12,904 bases of DNA from positions 1-12,904 of the forward strand of contig CAMWUS010000020.1 in assembly GCA_947177495.1 (NCBI GenBank), written 5' to 3'. Below the pieces are notes generated by a model that was given only the letters and a program-made list of their open reading frames with translations, ran no database searches and had not been told where the DNA came from. The stretch comes from an uncultured Clostridia bacterium (GTDB taxonomy: Bacteria > Bacillota > Clostridia > Christensenellales > Borkfalkiaceae). The position numbers were made by a program, and so were the translations under genes. Position 1 is the stretch's first letter; the number at the start of each line of letters is the position of its first letter. Positions 7,785 through 12,904 of this stretch are shown here, in pieces.

Positions 7785-7813
7785 ATTATAGTACAAATCC
7801 GCCCAAAAAGAAA
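7785..7813 (-). promoter_or_regulatory. Probable dnaA-mnmG promoter
   Basis: On the minus strand a perfect TATAAT (7790-7785) lies 17 bases after TTTCTT (7813-7808), again a weak -35 box within the shared element. The predicted start is near 7780, giving a dnaA leader of roughly 90 bases that begins at a GC-rich hairpin. Confidence 0.6.
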
Positions 7814-7833
7814 GCGTTTTTGCAAAAAAAGAA

Positions 7834-8916
7834 ATGATTATTAAAAATTTGACCCTGCAAAATTTCAGAAATTACGAACGCGAGAGCTTTTCCTTTGCGG
7901 AAGGGCTCAACGTACTCGTGGGCAAAAACGCACAGGGCAAAACCAACTGCGCCGAGGCGGTGTTCTACCTCTGCACGGGTTCTTCGCTCAGAATCCGCCA
8001 CGATAAACAGCTTATTCGCCACGGCGAGGAGTTCGCGCTCATTACGGCGGAAGCGGAAAGCAGGTTCGGGCGGGTATGTTTGCAAGCGAAAATTTTCGAA
8101 AACAAACGGGAGCTGTACGTAAACGGAAACAAGCTCGCGCGCGCGGTGGATTTCTTAGGTAACATGAACAGCGTGTTTTTCTCGCCCGGGGAGCTTCGGC
8201 TTATCCAAGACGGTCCCGACGAGCGGCGGCGCTTTCTCGATATCTCCATTTCGCAGACTTCGCGCGCCTATTGCAGTGCGCTTACCCGCTATTTGAAAAT
8301 TCTCAATCAGCGCAATAACTTATTAAAGGAACGGGATTTTAACGCCGTAGAGGAAACGCTTCCCATTTGGGACGAACAGCTTGCCCTGTACGCGGCGCGC
8401 GTGATCGTAAAGCGGCGGGAATACCTTGCGGCGCTCTCTCCCTTGGCGCAGGACGCGCACGCCTATTTGACGGACGGCGGCGAGGAGCTTTCTTTGCGCC
8501 TTGACGGGCACTATCCCGCGGGGGAAGAGGAGACACAGGCAAAGGTTTTGCAGGAGCTTGCAAACGCGCGGGAACGCGATATGCGTTTGGGCTTTACTTC
8601 CGTCGGCCCGCATAGGGACGACATTCGCGTGAGCATTGACGGGACGGACGCGCGCGGGTTCGCTTCGCAGGGGCAGGCGCGTACGGCGGCGCTTGCATTA
8701 AAACTTGCGGAAACGGAGCTGTTCCGCCGTTATGCGGGCGAGGCGCCCGTACTCATTTTGGACGACGTGATGAGCGAGCTCGATTTGCCCCGCCGCAAAA
8801 AGCTGTTGGAACGCATACGGGGAATACAGTGTATTCTCACCTGCACGCACGCCGAGCGGGTGCTGTACGGAACGGAATGCAATAGAATACGCATTGCAAA
8901 CGGAAAAATAATATAG
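7834..8916 (+). CDS. recF: DNA replication and repair protein RecF
   Basis: A 360-residue SMC-like ATPase that binds gapped DNA and, with RecO and RecR, loads RecA at stalled forks. It starts with the typical NLTLQNFRNYE. Walker A is GKNAQGKT (30-37), the signature region is FASQGQARTAALALKLAE, and Walker B is VLILDDVMSELD near residues 305-318. The family's FFSPGELRLIQDGPDERRRFLD block is present (split here as FFSPGELRLIQ then DGPDERRRFLD). Length is normal. The ATG at 7834 has only an A-rich stretch upstream and no good Shine-Dalgarno sequence, suggesting low translation. recF usually follows dnaN in the dnaA cluster; here it diverges from dnaA. A PHP-family gene follows on the same strand after 193 bases. 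Confidence 0.97.
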   Translation: MIIKNLTLQNFRNYERESFSFAEGLNVLVGKNAQGKTNCAEAVFYLCTGSSLRIRHDKQLIRHGEEFALITAEAESRFGRVCLQAKIFENKRELYVNGNKLARAVDFLGNMNSVFFSPGELRLIQDGPDERRRFLDISISQTSRAYCSALTRYLKILNQRNNLLKERDFNAVEETLPIWDEQLALYAARVIVKRREYLAALSPLAQDAHAYLTDGGEELSLRLDGHYPAGEEETQAKVLQELANARERDMRLGFTSVGPHRDDIRVSIDGTDARGFASQGQARTAALALKLAETELFRRYAGEAPVLILDDVMSELDLPRRKKLLERIRGIQCILTCTHAERVLYGTECNRIRIANGKII

Positions 8917-9109
8917 TTCACAAATTTTCTTGCGAGCAAGAAAATTTCGTGAGCTTGTAACTTGGTTCTTTCAACTTGGTCACAGGAGCGTTGAACTCCG
9001 TCTATCCCAAGTCATTAAGCCGCAGGTGTGCGGCAAATTGAGGGCGCTACCGCAAAAGCGCGGTTTTGCTTCGCGCAAGTAATTTATAGCGGTAGCAGGT
9101 ACATAAAAC
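8917..9109 (+). other. Structured intergenic region between recF and the PHP gene; candidate ncRNA, leader or interspersed repeat
   Basis: No gene is seen in these 193 bases, but they contain at least four dyads. (1) AAATTTTCTTGC (8922-8933) pairs with 8936-8947, extended by CAC/GTG with one bulge. (2) ACTTGG (8974-8979) pairs with CCAAGT (9007-9012), enclosing GGAG/CTCC (8985-8988, 8996-8999). (3) GCCGCA (9019-9024) pairs with TGCGGC (9029-9034) around a GGTG loop. (4) GCTACCGC (9046-9053) pairs with GCGGTAGC (9089-9096). There is also a direct repeat AACTTGGT at 8959 and 8973. The last stem ends directly before the weak Shine-Dalgarno-like AGGT of the PHP gene. It matches no riboswitch class I can recognise. 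The first dyad has no T run, so it is not a standard recF terminator. Confidence 0.55.
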
Positions 9110-9949
9110 ATGAGAGCGGATTTACATATACATACCCATTATTCGGACGGAAAATACTCCCCCGAGGTGATTGCGGAAAAGGCGGTTCAAGCGGGCGTGG
9201 AGCTACTTTCCATGACCGATCATGACAGTTTGGAGGGCTTGGACGAAAAACGGGCGGCGGCGAAGAAAAAGGGGCTGCTATTTGTGAGCGGCTGGGAAGT
9301 CTCCGCGTACGACGAGCTTTGCAAGGTACACGTGCTCGGCTACAACTGCGCGCGGGAAGAGGCGTACTTTGCATTTTTGGAAGAGCGTAAAGCGGGCGCG
9401 CTCGTGCGTGCCGAGGACAGTTTAAAGAAAGCGAACGCCGCTTTGGGACTAAGCCTTACCATGACCGACGTAGAGCGGGAACATACCGTAAAGAGCGCGC
9501 CGCTTCATACGATGCACGTGGTACGCGCGTTTGCGCGGGCATTATTCGGTGATATCGAGCGCGCGGGAGAAGTGTATAACGCATACTTCAATGCGGGCAA
9601 ACCCGCCTTTTCGGGCTTGTGCCGCCCTACGCCTTTGGAGGCGGTGCGCGTCATTCACGCACTTGGCGGAATTGCCGTTTTGGCGCACCCCGGGCGCATT
9701 GAAAAGGATTTCTCGGCTCGAGAACGCTTGATGCGCTCGCTTGTGGATGAGGGGTTAAACGGCTTGGAATGCGTATATTCCACCCATAGCAAAGAGGAGA
9801 TAGAGTACTTCACGGCGTTTGCAAAGGAGCACGGATTGCTCGTTACGGGCGGTTCGGATTACCACGCCGAGGGGCGGTTCGAAATCGGCTTCCCCGTGTT
9901 CGAGCCGTCGGAAGAATTGCTGAGCGTTTTGTTGCCGTCAACCAAATAA
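9110..9949 (+). CDS. PHP-domain metal-dependent phosphoesterase (TrpH/RNase AM-like)
   Basis: A 279-residue single-domain PHP phosphoesterase with a trinuclear metal site. Candidate ligands are all visible: DLHIHTHYSDG (4-14: His6, His8, Asp13), MTDHDS (35-40: Asp37, His38), GWEVSA (Glu63), HVLGY (His74), LAHPG (His193) and GSDYH (Asp250, His252). The insertion between about 85 and 170 matches the TrpH/YciV group, whose characterised members hydrolyse 3',5'-nucleoside bisphosphates (pAp) or trim RNA 5' ends. Its substrate here is inferred only from the family. The ATG at 9110 has a weak AGGT nine bases upstream, next to the structured region. It may be read through from recF or have its own promoter, which I could not identify with confidence. 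A strong terminator follows. Confidence 0.88.
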   Translation: MRADLHIHTHYSDGKYSPEVIAEKAVQAGVELLSMTDHDSLEGLDEKRAAAKKKGLLFVSGWEVSAYDELCKVHVLGYNCAREEAYFAFLEERKAGALVRAEDSLKKANAALGLSLTMTDVEREHTVKSAPLHTMHVVRAFARALFGDIERAGEVYNAYFNAGKPAFSGLCRPTPLEAVRVIHALGGIAVLAHPGRIEKDFSARERLMRSLVDEGLNGLECVYSTHSKEEIEYFTAFAKEHGLLVTGGSDYHAEGRFEIGFPVFEPSEELLSVLLPSTK

Positions 9950-9955
9950 AAACCA

Positions 9956-9987
9956 AACACCCCGACTGATACGGTCGGGGTGTTTTT
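9956..9987 (+). terminator. Intrinsic terminator after the PHP gene
   Basis: A perfect 11-bp stem (AACACCCCGAC at 9956-9966, GTCGGGGTGTT at 9974-9984) with a 7-base loop runs into a T stretch at 9983-9987. It is GC-rich and lies seven bases past the stop. Confidence 0.93.
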
Positions 9988-10014
9988 GTCGGGCGGGTTT
10001 AATGAAAGTATATT
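9986..10014 (+). promoter_or_regulatory. Probable promoter of the VanW-family gene
   Basis: TTGTCG (9986-9991), 17 bases, then TATATT (10009-10014). The -10 box matches five of six and the -35 box four of six. The -35 box overlaps the T run of the preceding terminator. The predicted start is near 10021, giving a leader of about 22 bases. Confidence 0.6.
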
Positions 10015-10042
10015 CTCCGGCGGGTGCGGCATACTAAAAGCA

Positions 10043-11251
10043 ATGATAAGTTTGCTGAAAGCTCCGCTTTCGCTCCTGCTTGCGGGGGGAATGCTCCTTC
10101 CCGCAGGTCGGGTGCAAAAGGGAGTCGTGATAGAGGGAATTGCCGTCGGCGGGCAGAAATACGAAGTGGCGGAACAGGTCGTGCGCGAGAAAATAAAAAG
10201 CGAGCTCGCGCCGCTTACCGTGCACACGCCCGAGGGGGACGTGAGCTTTTCCCTACAATTTCAAGACAATTTGCACGAGCTTGTGCGGCGGGCGAAAAAG
10301 GACGAATCGCTGAGCGTAGAAGTCAAGCGCGAGTGGGTGACGATGGAAGAGGACATCGCCGCGCTCTGCGCAAAGAACGCGCGGCTCGCCCAAGACGCCG
10401 AGGTTACTTTTTCCTCGGCGGGTTTTACTTATCAAGCGGAAAAGGCGGGCACGTATTGCGATTATCAAAAAGCGCTCGCGCTTGCCGAGGAGGGGTTGAA
10501 GAGCGGAGAATTCACTCTGCCCGTGGGGGAATATTTGCCTTCCGTTACCGAAAAAATTCTGCGCGAAAGAACGCGTTTGCTTTCGCGGTTTACCACCTAT
10601 TTCGACGCGGGGAATACCGCCCGCGCGGGCAATATCGCACTCGCCGCTTCGCGCATTGCGGGCACCGTTTTGGAGGCGGGAGAAGAATTTTCCTTTAACG
10701 GCACGGTGGGCGCGCGCACCGTGGAAAATGGGTTCGGCGAAGCGTCGGTTATCTTGGAAGGGAAGTTCGTCCCCGGCGTCGGGGGCGGGGTGTGTCAGGC
10801 GAGCACTACGCTCATGAACGCCGCTTTGCGCGCGGGGCTTGAAATAACGGAGAGCCGTCCGCATTCCCTGTCAGTGGGGTACGTGCCGCCCTCGCTCGAC
10901 GCAATGGTGTCCTCTTCGAGCGATTTGCGTTTCCGCAACCCCTATCCCTTTCCCGTCTACATCAACGCGCGAACGCAGGGGGGAAGCGTGACCTTTTCCG
11001 TATATGGAATGCGCGACGGGAAGAAGTACGAAACGGAGAGCCACGTGCTTTATCGCATTGCTCCGCCGCCCGCTGCGGAAGTGGAGAGCGAGCCGTGCGA
11101 AGCCAAAGAGGGATTGGCGAGCGAAAGCTATTTGCTCGTGTATGACGAAAGCGGGAAACTGCTTTCGCGCAAACTCTTCCGCCGCGACAAGTACGCCCCC
11201 GTGCAGGAGCGGAAGGTAAAGGAAGAACCTCAGCCTGCCCCGTTGCTTTAA
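10043..11251 (+). CDS. VanW-family secreted or membrane-anchored protein
   Basis: A 402-residue protein counted from ATG 10043. The N-terminus MISLLKAPLSLLLAGGMLLPAG looks like a signal peptide or anchor. Residues about 28-165 have the IEGIAVGG start of the YoaR/PG_binding_4-like domain that often precedes VanW. The VanW domain (about 178-328) contains EEFSFNGTVG (214-223), VPGVGGGVCQASTTLMNAAL (243-262), SVGYVPPSLDAMVSSSSDLRFRN (277-299, in two parts) and NPYPFPVYI. The tail is charged and Pro-rich. VanW occurs in some vancomycin-resistance clusters but most homologues, like this one, lie outside them. The biochemical role is unsettled; an envelope or peptidoglycan role is inferred. The frame extends back to GTG 9980, but that codon lies in the previous terminator, so I reject it. 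No clear Shine-Dalgarno sequence precedes 10043, leaving the start somewhat uncertain. Confidence 0.88.
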   Translation: MISLLKAPLSLLLAGGMLLPAGRVQKGVVIEGIAVGGQKYEVAEQVVREKIKSELAPLTVHTPEGDVSFSLQFQDNLHELVRRAKKDESLSVEVKREWVTMEEDIAALCAKNARLAQDAEVTFSSAGFTYQAEKAGTYCDYQKALALAEEGLKSGEFTLPVGEYLPSVTEKILRERTRLLSRFTTYFDAGNTARAGNIALAASRIAGTVLEAGEEFSFNGTVGARTVENGFGEASVILEGKFVPGVGGGVCQASTTLMNAALRAGLEITESRPHSLSVGYVPPSLDAMVSSSSDLRFRNPYPFPVYINARTQGGSVTFSVYGMRDGKKYETESHVLYRIAPPPAAEVESEPCEAKEGLASESYLLVYDESGKLLSRKLFRRDKYAPVQERKVKEEPQPAPLL

Positions 11252-11280
11252 GCTAAATTTAAATGTATTCCATAGAGATT

Positions 11281-11314
11281 AAAAGCAAGGATCAGACAGG
11301 AAATCCTTGCTTTT
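11281..11314 (+). terminator. Intrinsic terminator after the VanW-family gene
   Basis: A perfect 12-bp stem (AAAAGCAAGGAT at 11281-11292, ATCCTTGCTTTT at 11303-11314) has a 10-base loop. The T run is the 3' end of the stem, followed by further Ts after a short break. Confidence 0.85.
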
Positions 11315-11335
11315 ATCGTTTTGTTTTGATATAAT
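11307..11335 (+). promoter_or_regulatory. Extended -10 promoter of the lipoprotein gene
   Basis: TGATATAAT (11327-11335) is an extended -10 element with a perfect TATAAT. At 17 bases upstream is TTGCTT (11307-11312), a weak -35 box inside the 3' arm of the preceding terminator. The predicted start is near 11342, about 30 bases before the ATG. Confidence 0.72.
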
Positions 11336-11370
11336 GCAATTACAATAAACAAAAATTTTTGGAGAGTATT

Positions 11371-11733
11371 ATGAAAAAAATTGTAGGCGTCATCATTGCA
11401 GTGGCAACGTTGGTTTTGTGTTTGGCGTTATCTGCTTGCGGGAACAGATACAAAAGCCATTACAACTCGAAGCTGATGGTAGAGGAAAAAACCTCGAATA
11501 CGGCGTCGATTTCGTTTGATAGCTTTAGCGGAACGTATGTCATGAAATTCGACGAAAAGGTTTCCGGCGAAGTAAGTATCACTTATCAAGCGACGTTGGC
11601 GGAAGGGAATATAAAAGTTTACTACGACTTTAACGAAGAAAAGTTGGACTTATTTGAAATTGGTTCAAACGGTAACGCGAATGGAAAGACGGAAGCTTTT
11701 ACGGGCAGTCAAACGATTTACGTAATTATCTAA
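11371..11733 (+). CDS. Small predicted lipoprotein of unknown function
   Basis: A 120-residue protein. Residues 1-22 form a type II signal peptide (MKK, then a hydrophobic stretch) ending in the lipobox LSAC, with Cys23 as the lipidation site, so about 98 residues would be anchored on the outer face of the membrane. The mature part is rich in Ser/Thr, Asp/Glu and alternating hydrophobic residues (KVSGEVSITYQ, NIKVYYDF), suggesting a small beta-sheet domain. I recognise no family. GGAGAG lies about five bases before the ATG at 11371 and fixes the start; a TTG at 11359 in the same frame lies over this site and is rejected. It has its own promoter and terminator, so it is a one-gene unit. Composition is more AT-rich than the neighbouring VanW and PHP genes. 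Confidence 0.82.
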   Translation: MKKIVGVIIAVATLVLCLALSACGNRYKSHYNSKLMVEEKTSNTASISFDSFSGTYVMKFDEKVSGEVSITYQATLAEGNIKVYYDFNEEKLDLFEIGSNGNANGKTEAFTGSQTIYVII

Positions 11734-11808
11734 TCGGACGGCAATTGCAGCGAAGGCAGTTTTTCAGTTGCTTTGGAGAAATCCCAAAAATAAATTACAG
11801 CTCCAAAT

Positions 11809-11842
11809 AAAAAAATCCCCCACGGCGGTGGGGGATTTTTTA
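11809..11842. terminator. Bidirectional intrinsic terminator between the lipoprotein and isomerase-like genes
   Basis: ATCCCCCAC (11815-11823) pairs with GTGGGGGAT (11828-11836) around GGCG, flanked by an A run on the left (11809-11815) and a T run on the right (11836-11841). It therefore has a U tract in both directions and lies between two convergent genes. The 75 bases between it and the lipoprotein stop hold only a weak TTTGGAG/CTCCAAA dyad (11772-11778, 11801-11807). Confidence 0.93.
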
Positions 11843-11850
11843 TGCGAAAA

Positions 11851-12904
11851 TTATCCGATTAACGTTTTCATTAAACTGTCGATTTGCTCGGCGTAATCTC
11901 CGTAAAGAATGACGTGGTGGTTGCCGCAGGGCGCGGTCAACAAGTCGGTCACGGGCTTGTCAAGCGCAACGTCTATTTGAGTACGGCACAGGTTTTTGTC
12001 GTCGGTATTTGCCACAATGCGCCCCGACGAAACGAAATAGCGTTTCAAATCGGACGACATTCTGAACACGGTAATTTTATCGGTTTTCAATTCGCCTTTT
12101 ATCGCAACGCCGATGCCGCTTTCGAAGTGGGTATCGAAGCGGTAGTCCGTTACCATATCGAACGGCACGGTGCAATGCGCGAATATCGCTCTGTTGTTTT
12201 TGGTATCCAAACGCGACGGATTTGCCTGAAAGTTCGACTGCCCCGAAACGAGCTTTGCGATATACATGGAAATCATTGCGGCAACGTCGCCCTCGCAGGT
12301 GCCGATAATTCCGCGGCGGTTCAATTCGGCAAGCGCAAGACAGCCCGTGCCCTTTAAAGAAGAGAGCAGGTCGAAGCACCGAATCGTCACGCCGTCAAGA
12401 TGATTTTCTTCGGCGATTTGCGCGATTGCATCATAAATGGAAATGGACTTTCCCATATCTTCCGCGTTAAAAGCCTTGTAGTCGGAAGCTTTGATTTTAG
12501 CGGGGTGAGGCGTCGTGGCAAGTTTTTCAACCTTGTTAAGCGGAACGTCCACAAGCGTTAAACCGAGCTTTTCTTTTACAACGCGGTAGTCGGGAACGGA
12601 AGAGATCAGCCAATCGGACGGTTTCCCGAGCACACCCAAACGCGCAGAATGAAGTTGCTTGATAATTTTGTTGGTTTGCGCAAGCGTTTGAATGCGTTTT
12701 GCAATGTATTCTGCGTCGCCGTGCAACACTTCGCCCTTTTTGTTTTTCAAATTTAAGTACGTTAAAATCTCCAACGACGCCGCAAGGCTGTTGTTTCCGC
12801 CGTTGGTGAGAATGTAGTAGGGCTCTTGCAATTTGTCAAAGTTTTGCAAAAAGTATCCTTCCGAACCGCCCGTTTGAACGAATATCAGTTTCAAATCGCA
12901 GTCG
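11851..12904 (-). CDS. L-fucose/L-arabinose isomerase-like protein (COG2407 type), N-terminus cut by window edge
   Basis: About 350 residues are visible. The pattern matches the fucose/arabinose isomerase-like family: QTGGSEGYF and TNGGNNSLAASLE near the N-terminal side, a DGVTIRCFDLL strand, then GTCEGDVAAMISMY (Glu and Asp are the likely metal ligands), ANPSRLD, FAHCTVPFDM and DTHFESGIGVAIKGE. Members are sugar isomerases or related enzymes of deoxysugar and pentose metabolism; the substrate cannot be read from sequence. The frame is open at the right edge: codons at 12895-12903 continue as Asp-Cys-Asp with no stop. The TTG at 12894 is therefore probably not the true start, and homologues usually carry more N-terminal sequence before this block. 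It converges on the lipoprotein gene across a shared terminator. Confidence 0.75.
   Translation of the reverse strand, partial: DCDLKLIFVQTGGSEGYFLQNFDKLQEPYYILTNGGNNSLAASLEILTYLNLKNKKGEVLHGDAEYIAKRIQTLAQTNKIIKQLHSARLGVLGKPSDWLISSVPDYRVVKEKLGLTLVDVPLNKVEKLATTPHPAKIKASDYKAFNAEDMGKSISIYDAIAQIAEENHLDGVTIRCFDLLSSLKGTGCLALAELNRRGIIGTCEGDVAAMISMYIAKLVSGQSNFQANPSRLDTKNNRAIFAHCTVPFDMVTDYRFDTHFESGIGVAIKGELKTDKITVFRMSSDLKRYFVSSGRIVANTDDKNLCRTQIDVALDKPVTDLLTAPCGNHHVILYGDYAEQIDSLMKTLIG

Larger units (their letters stand above)
7700..7819. repeat. Paired 15-bp inverted repeat flanking the dnaA/recF divergent promoters
   Basis: AAACGCTTTCTCTTT (7700-7714, plus) and AAACGCTTTCTTTTT (7819-7805, minus) match at 14 of 15 positions. 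Each starts exactly 29 bases before a TATAAT on its own strand (7729 and 7790). The axis of symmetry is at 7759-7760. The region between holds GC-rich hairpins: GCGGC 7741-7745 with GCCGC 7758-7762, and GCGGACG 7761-7767 with CGTCCGC 7774-7780. Confidence 0.75.

Noticed and set aside
7689..7833. oriC in the dnaA-recF intergenic region
   Set aside because: No TTATCCACA-like DnaA boxes on either strand, no AT-rich unwinding stretch, and only 145 bases. The content is explained by two promoters and hairpins.
8922..8947. recF intrinsic terminator
   Set aside because: The 12-bp dyad is perfect but AT-rich, has only a two-base loop as drawn and has no T run after it, so I treat it as part of the structured spacer instead.
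9980..10042. Upstream GTG start for the VanW-family gene
   Set aside because: The codon lies within the 3' arm of the PHP gene's terminator and upstream of the predicted promoter. A signal-peptide-like N-terminus begins at ATG 10043.
10043..11251. Vancomycin resistance determinant
   Set aside because: The VanW domain is real, but there are no vanH/A/X or vanRS genes nearby, and most VanW-family proteins are unrelated to resistance.
11359..11370. TTG start for the lipoprotein gene
   Set aside because: It overlaps the GGAGAG ribosome binding site. ATG 11371 gives a standard MKK signal peptide with correct spacing.
12892..12894. TTG as the true start of the isomerase-like gene
   Set aside because: The frame stays open to the right edge and the family motifs begin immediately, so the N-terminus most likely lies beyond the window.

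Overview
The window looks like a chromosomal housekeeping segment of a Gram-positive Bacillota, most likely a Clostridia-type member of medium GC content. The evidence is a DnaA/RecF/MnmG set of Gram-positive type, a TPP-riboswitch-controlled ThiT thiamine S-component (an ECF system typical of Firmicutes), a VanW-family envelope protein, a lipobox-bearing lipoprotein and a MacB-like ABC-FtsX fusion. No mobile element, CRISPR array, tRNA or rRNA is visible. Taxonomy is inferred from gene content only.

Layout. Positions 1-317 hold the C-terminal end of an RseP-type site-2 protease, closed by a bidirectional terminator. Positions 378-2777 (minus) hold a one-gene ABC exporter unit with its own consensus-like promoter. 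Positions 2941-4360 (minus) form a complete thiamine-uptake unit: a perfect TTGACA-17-TATAAT promoter, a TPP aptamer, an intrinsic terminator and a ThiT protein carrying an unusual N-terminal multi-pass membrane extension. Positions 4478-7688 (minus) hold dnaA and mnmG separated by one base. A compact divergent promoter region follows, then recF on the plus strand at 7834-8916. A 193-bp intergenic stretch rich in inverted repeats precedes a PHP-domain phosphoesterase (9110-9949). After a strong terminator come a VanW-family secreted protein (10043-11251), a small orphan lipoprotein (11371-11733) and, on the minus strand, a sugar-isomerase-like protein (COG2407 type) cut by the right edge.

How the parts work together. 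dnaA and mnmG are probably one transcript and translationally coupled. recF is transcribed divergently from a region with near two-fold symmetry: the two promoters carry the same 15-bp element (14/15 identical) at the same distance from identical TATAAT boxes. This departs from the common dnaA-dnaN-recF order; dnaN is absent here and I see no consensus DnaA boxes beside dnaA. The ThiT unit is a self-contained thiamine-responsive regulon. The right part is a series of short units in which the next promoter's -35 region overlaps the previous terminator.

The most interesting points are the symmetric dnaA/recF promoter region, the structured recF-PHP intergenic region, the five-helix extension on ThiT, and the rearranged dnaA locus. 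None amounts to a clearly new system on sequence alone.
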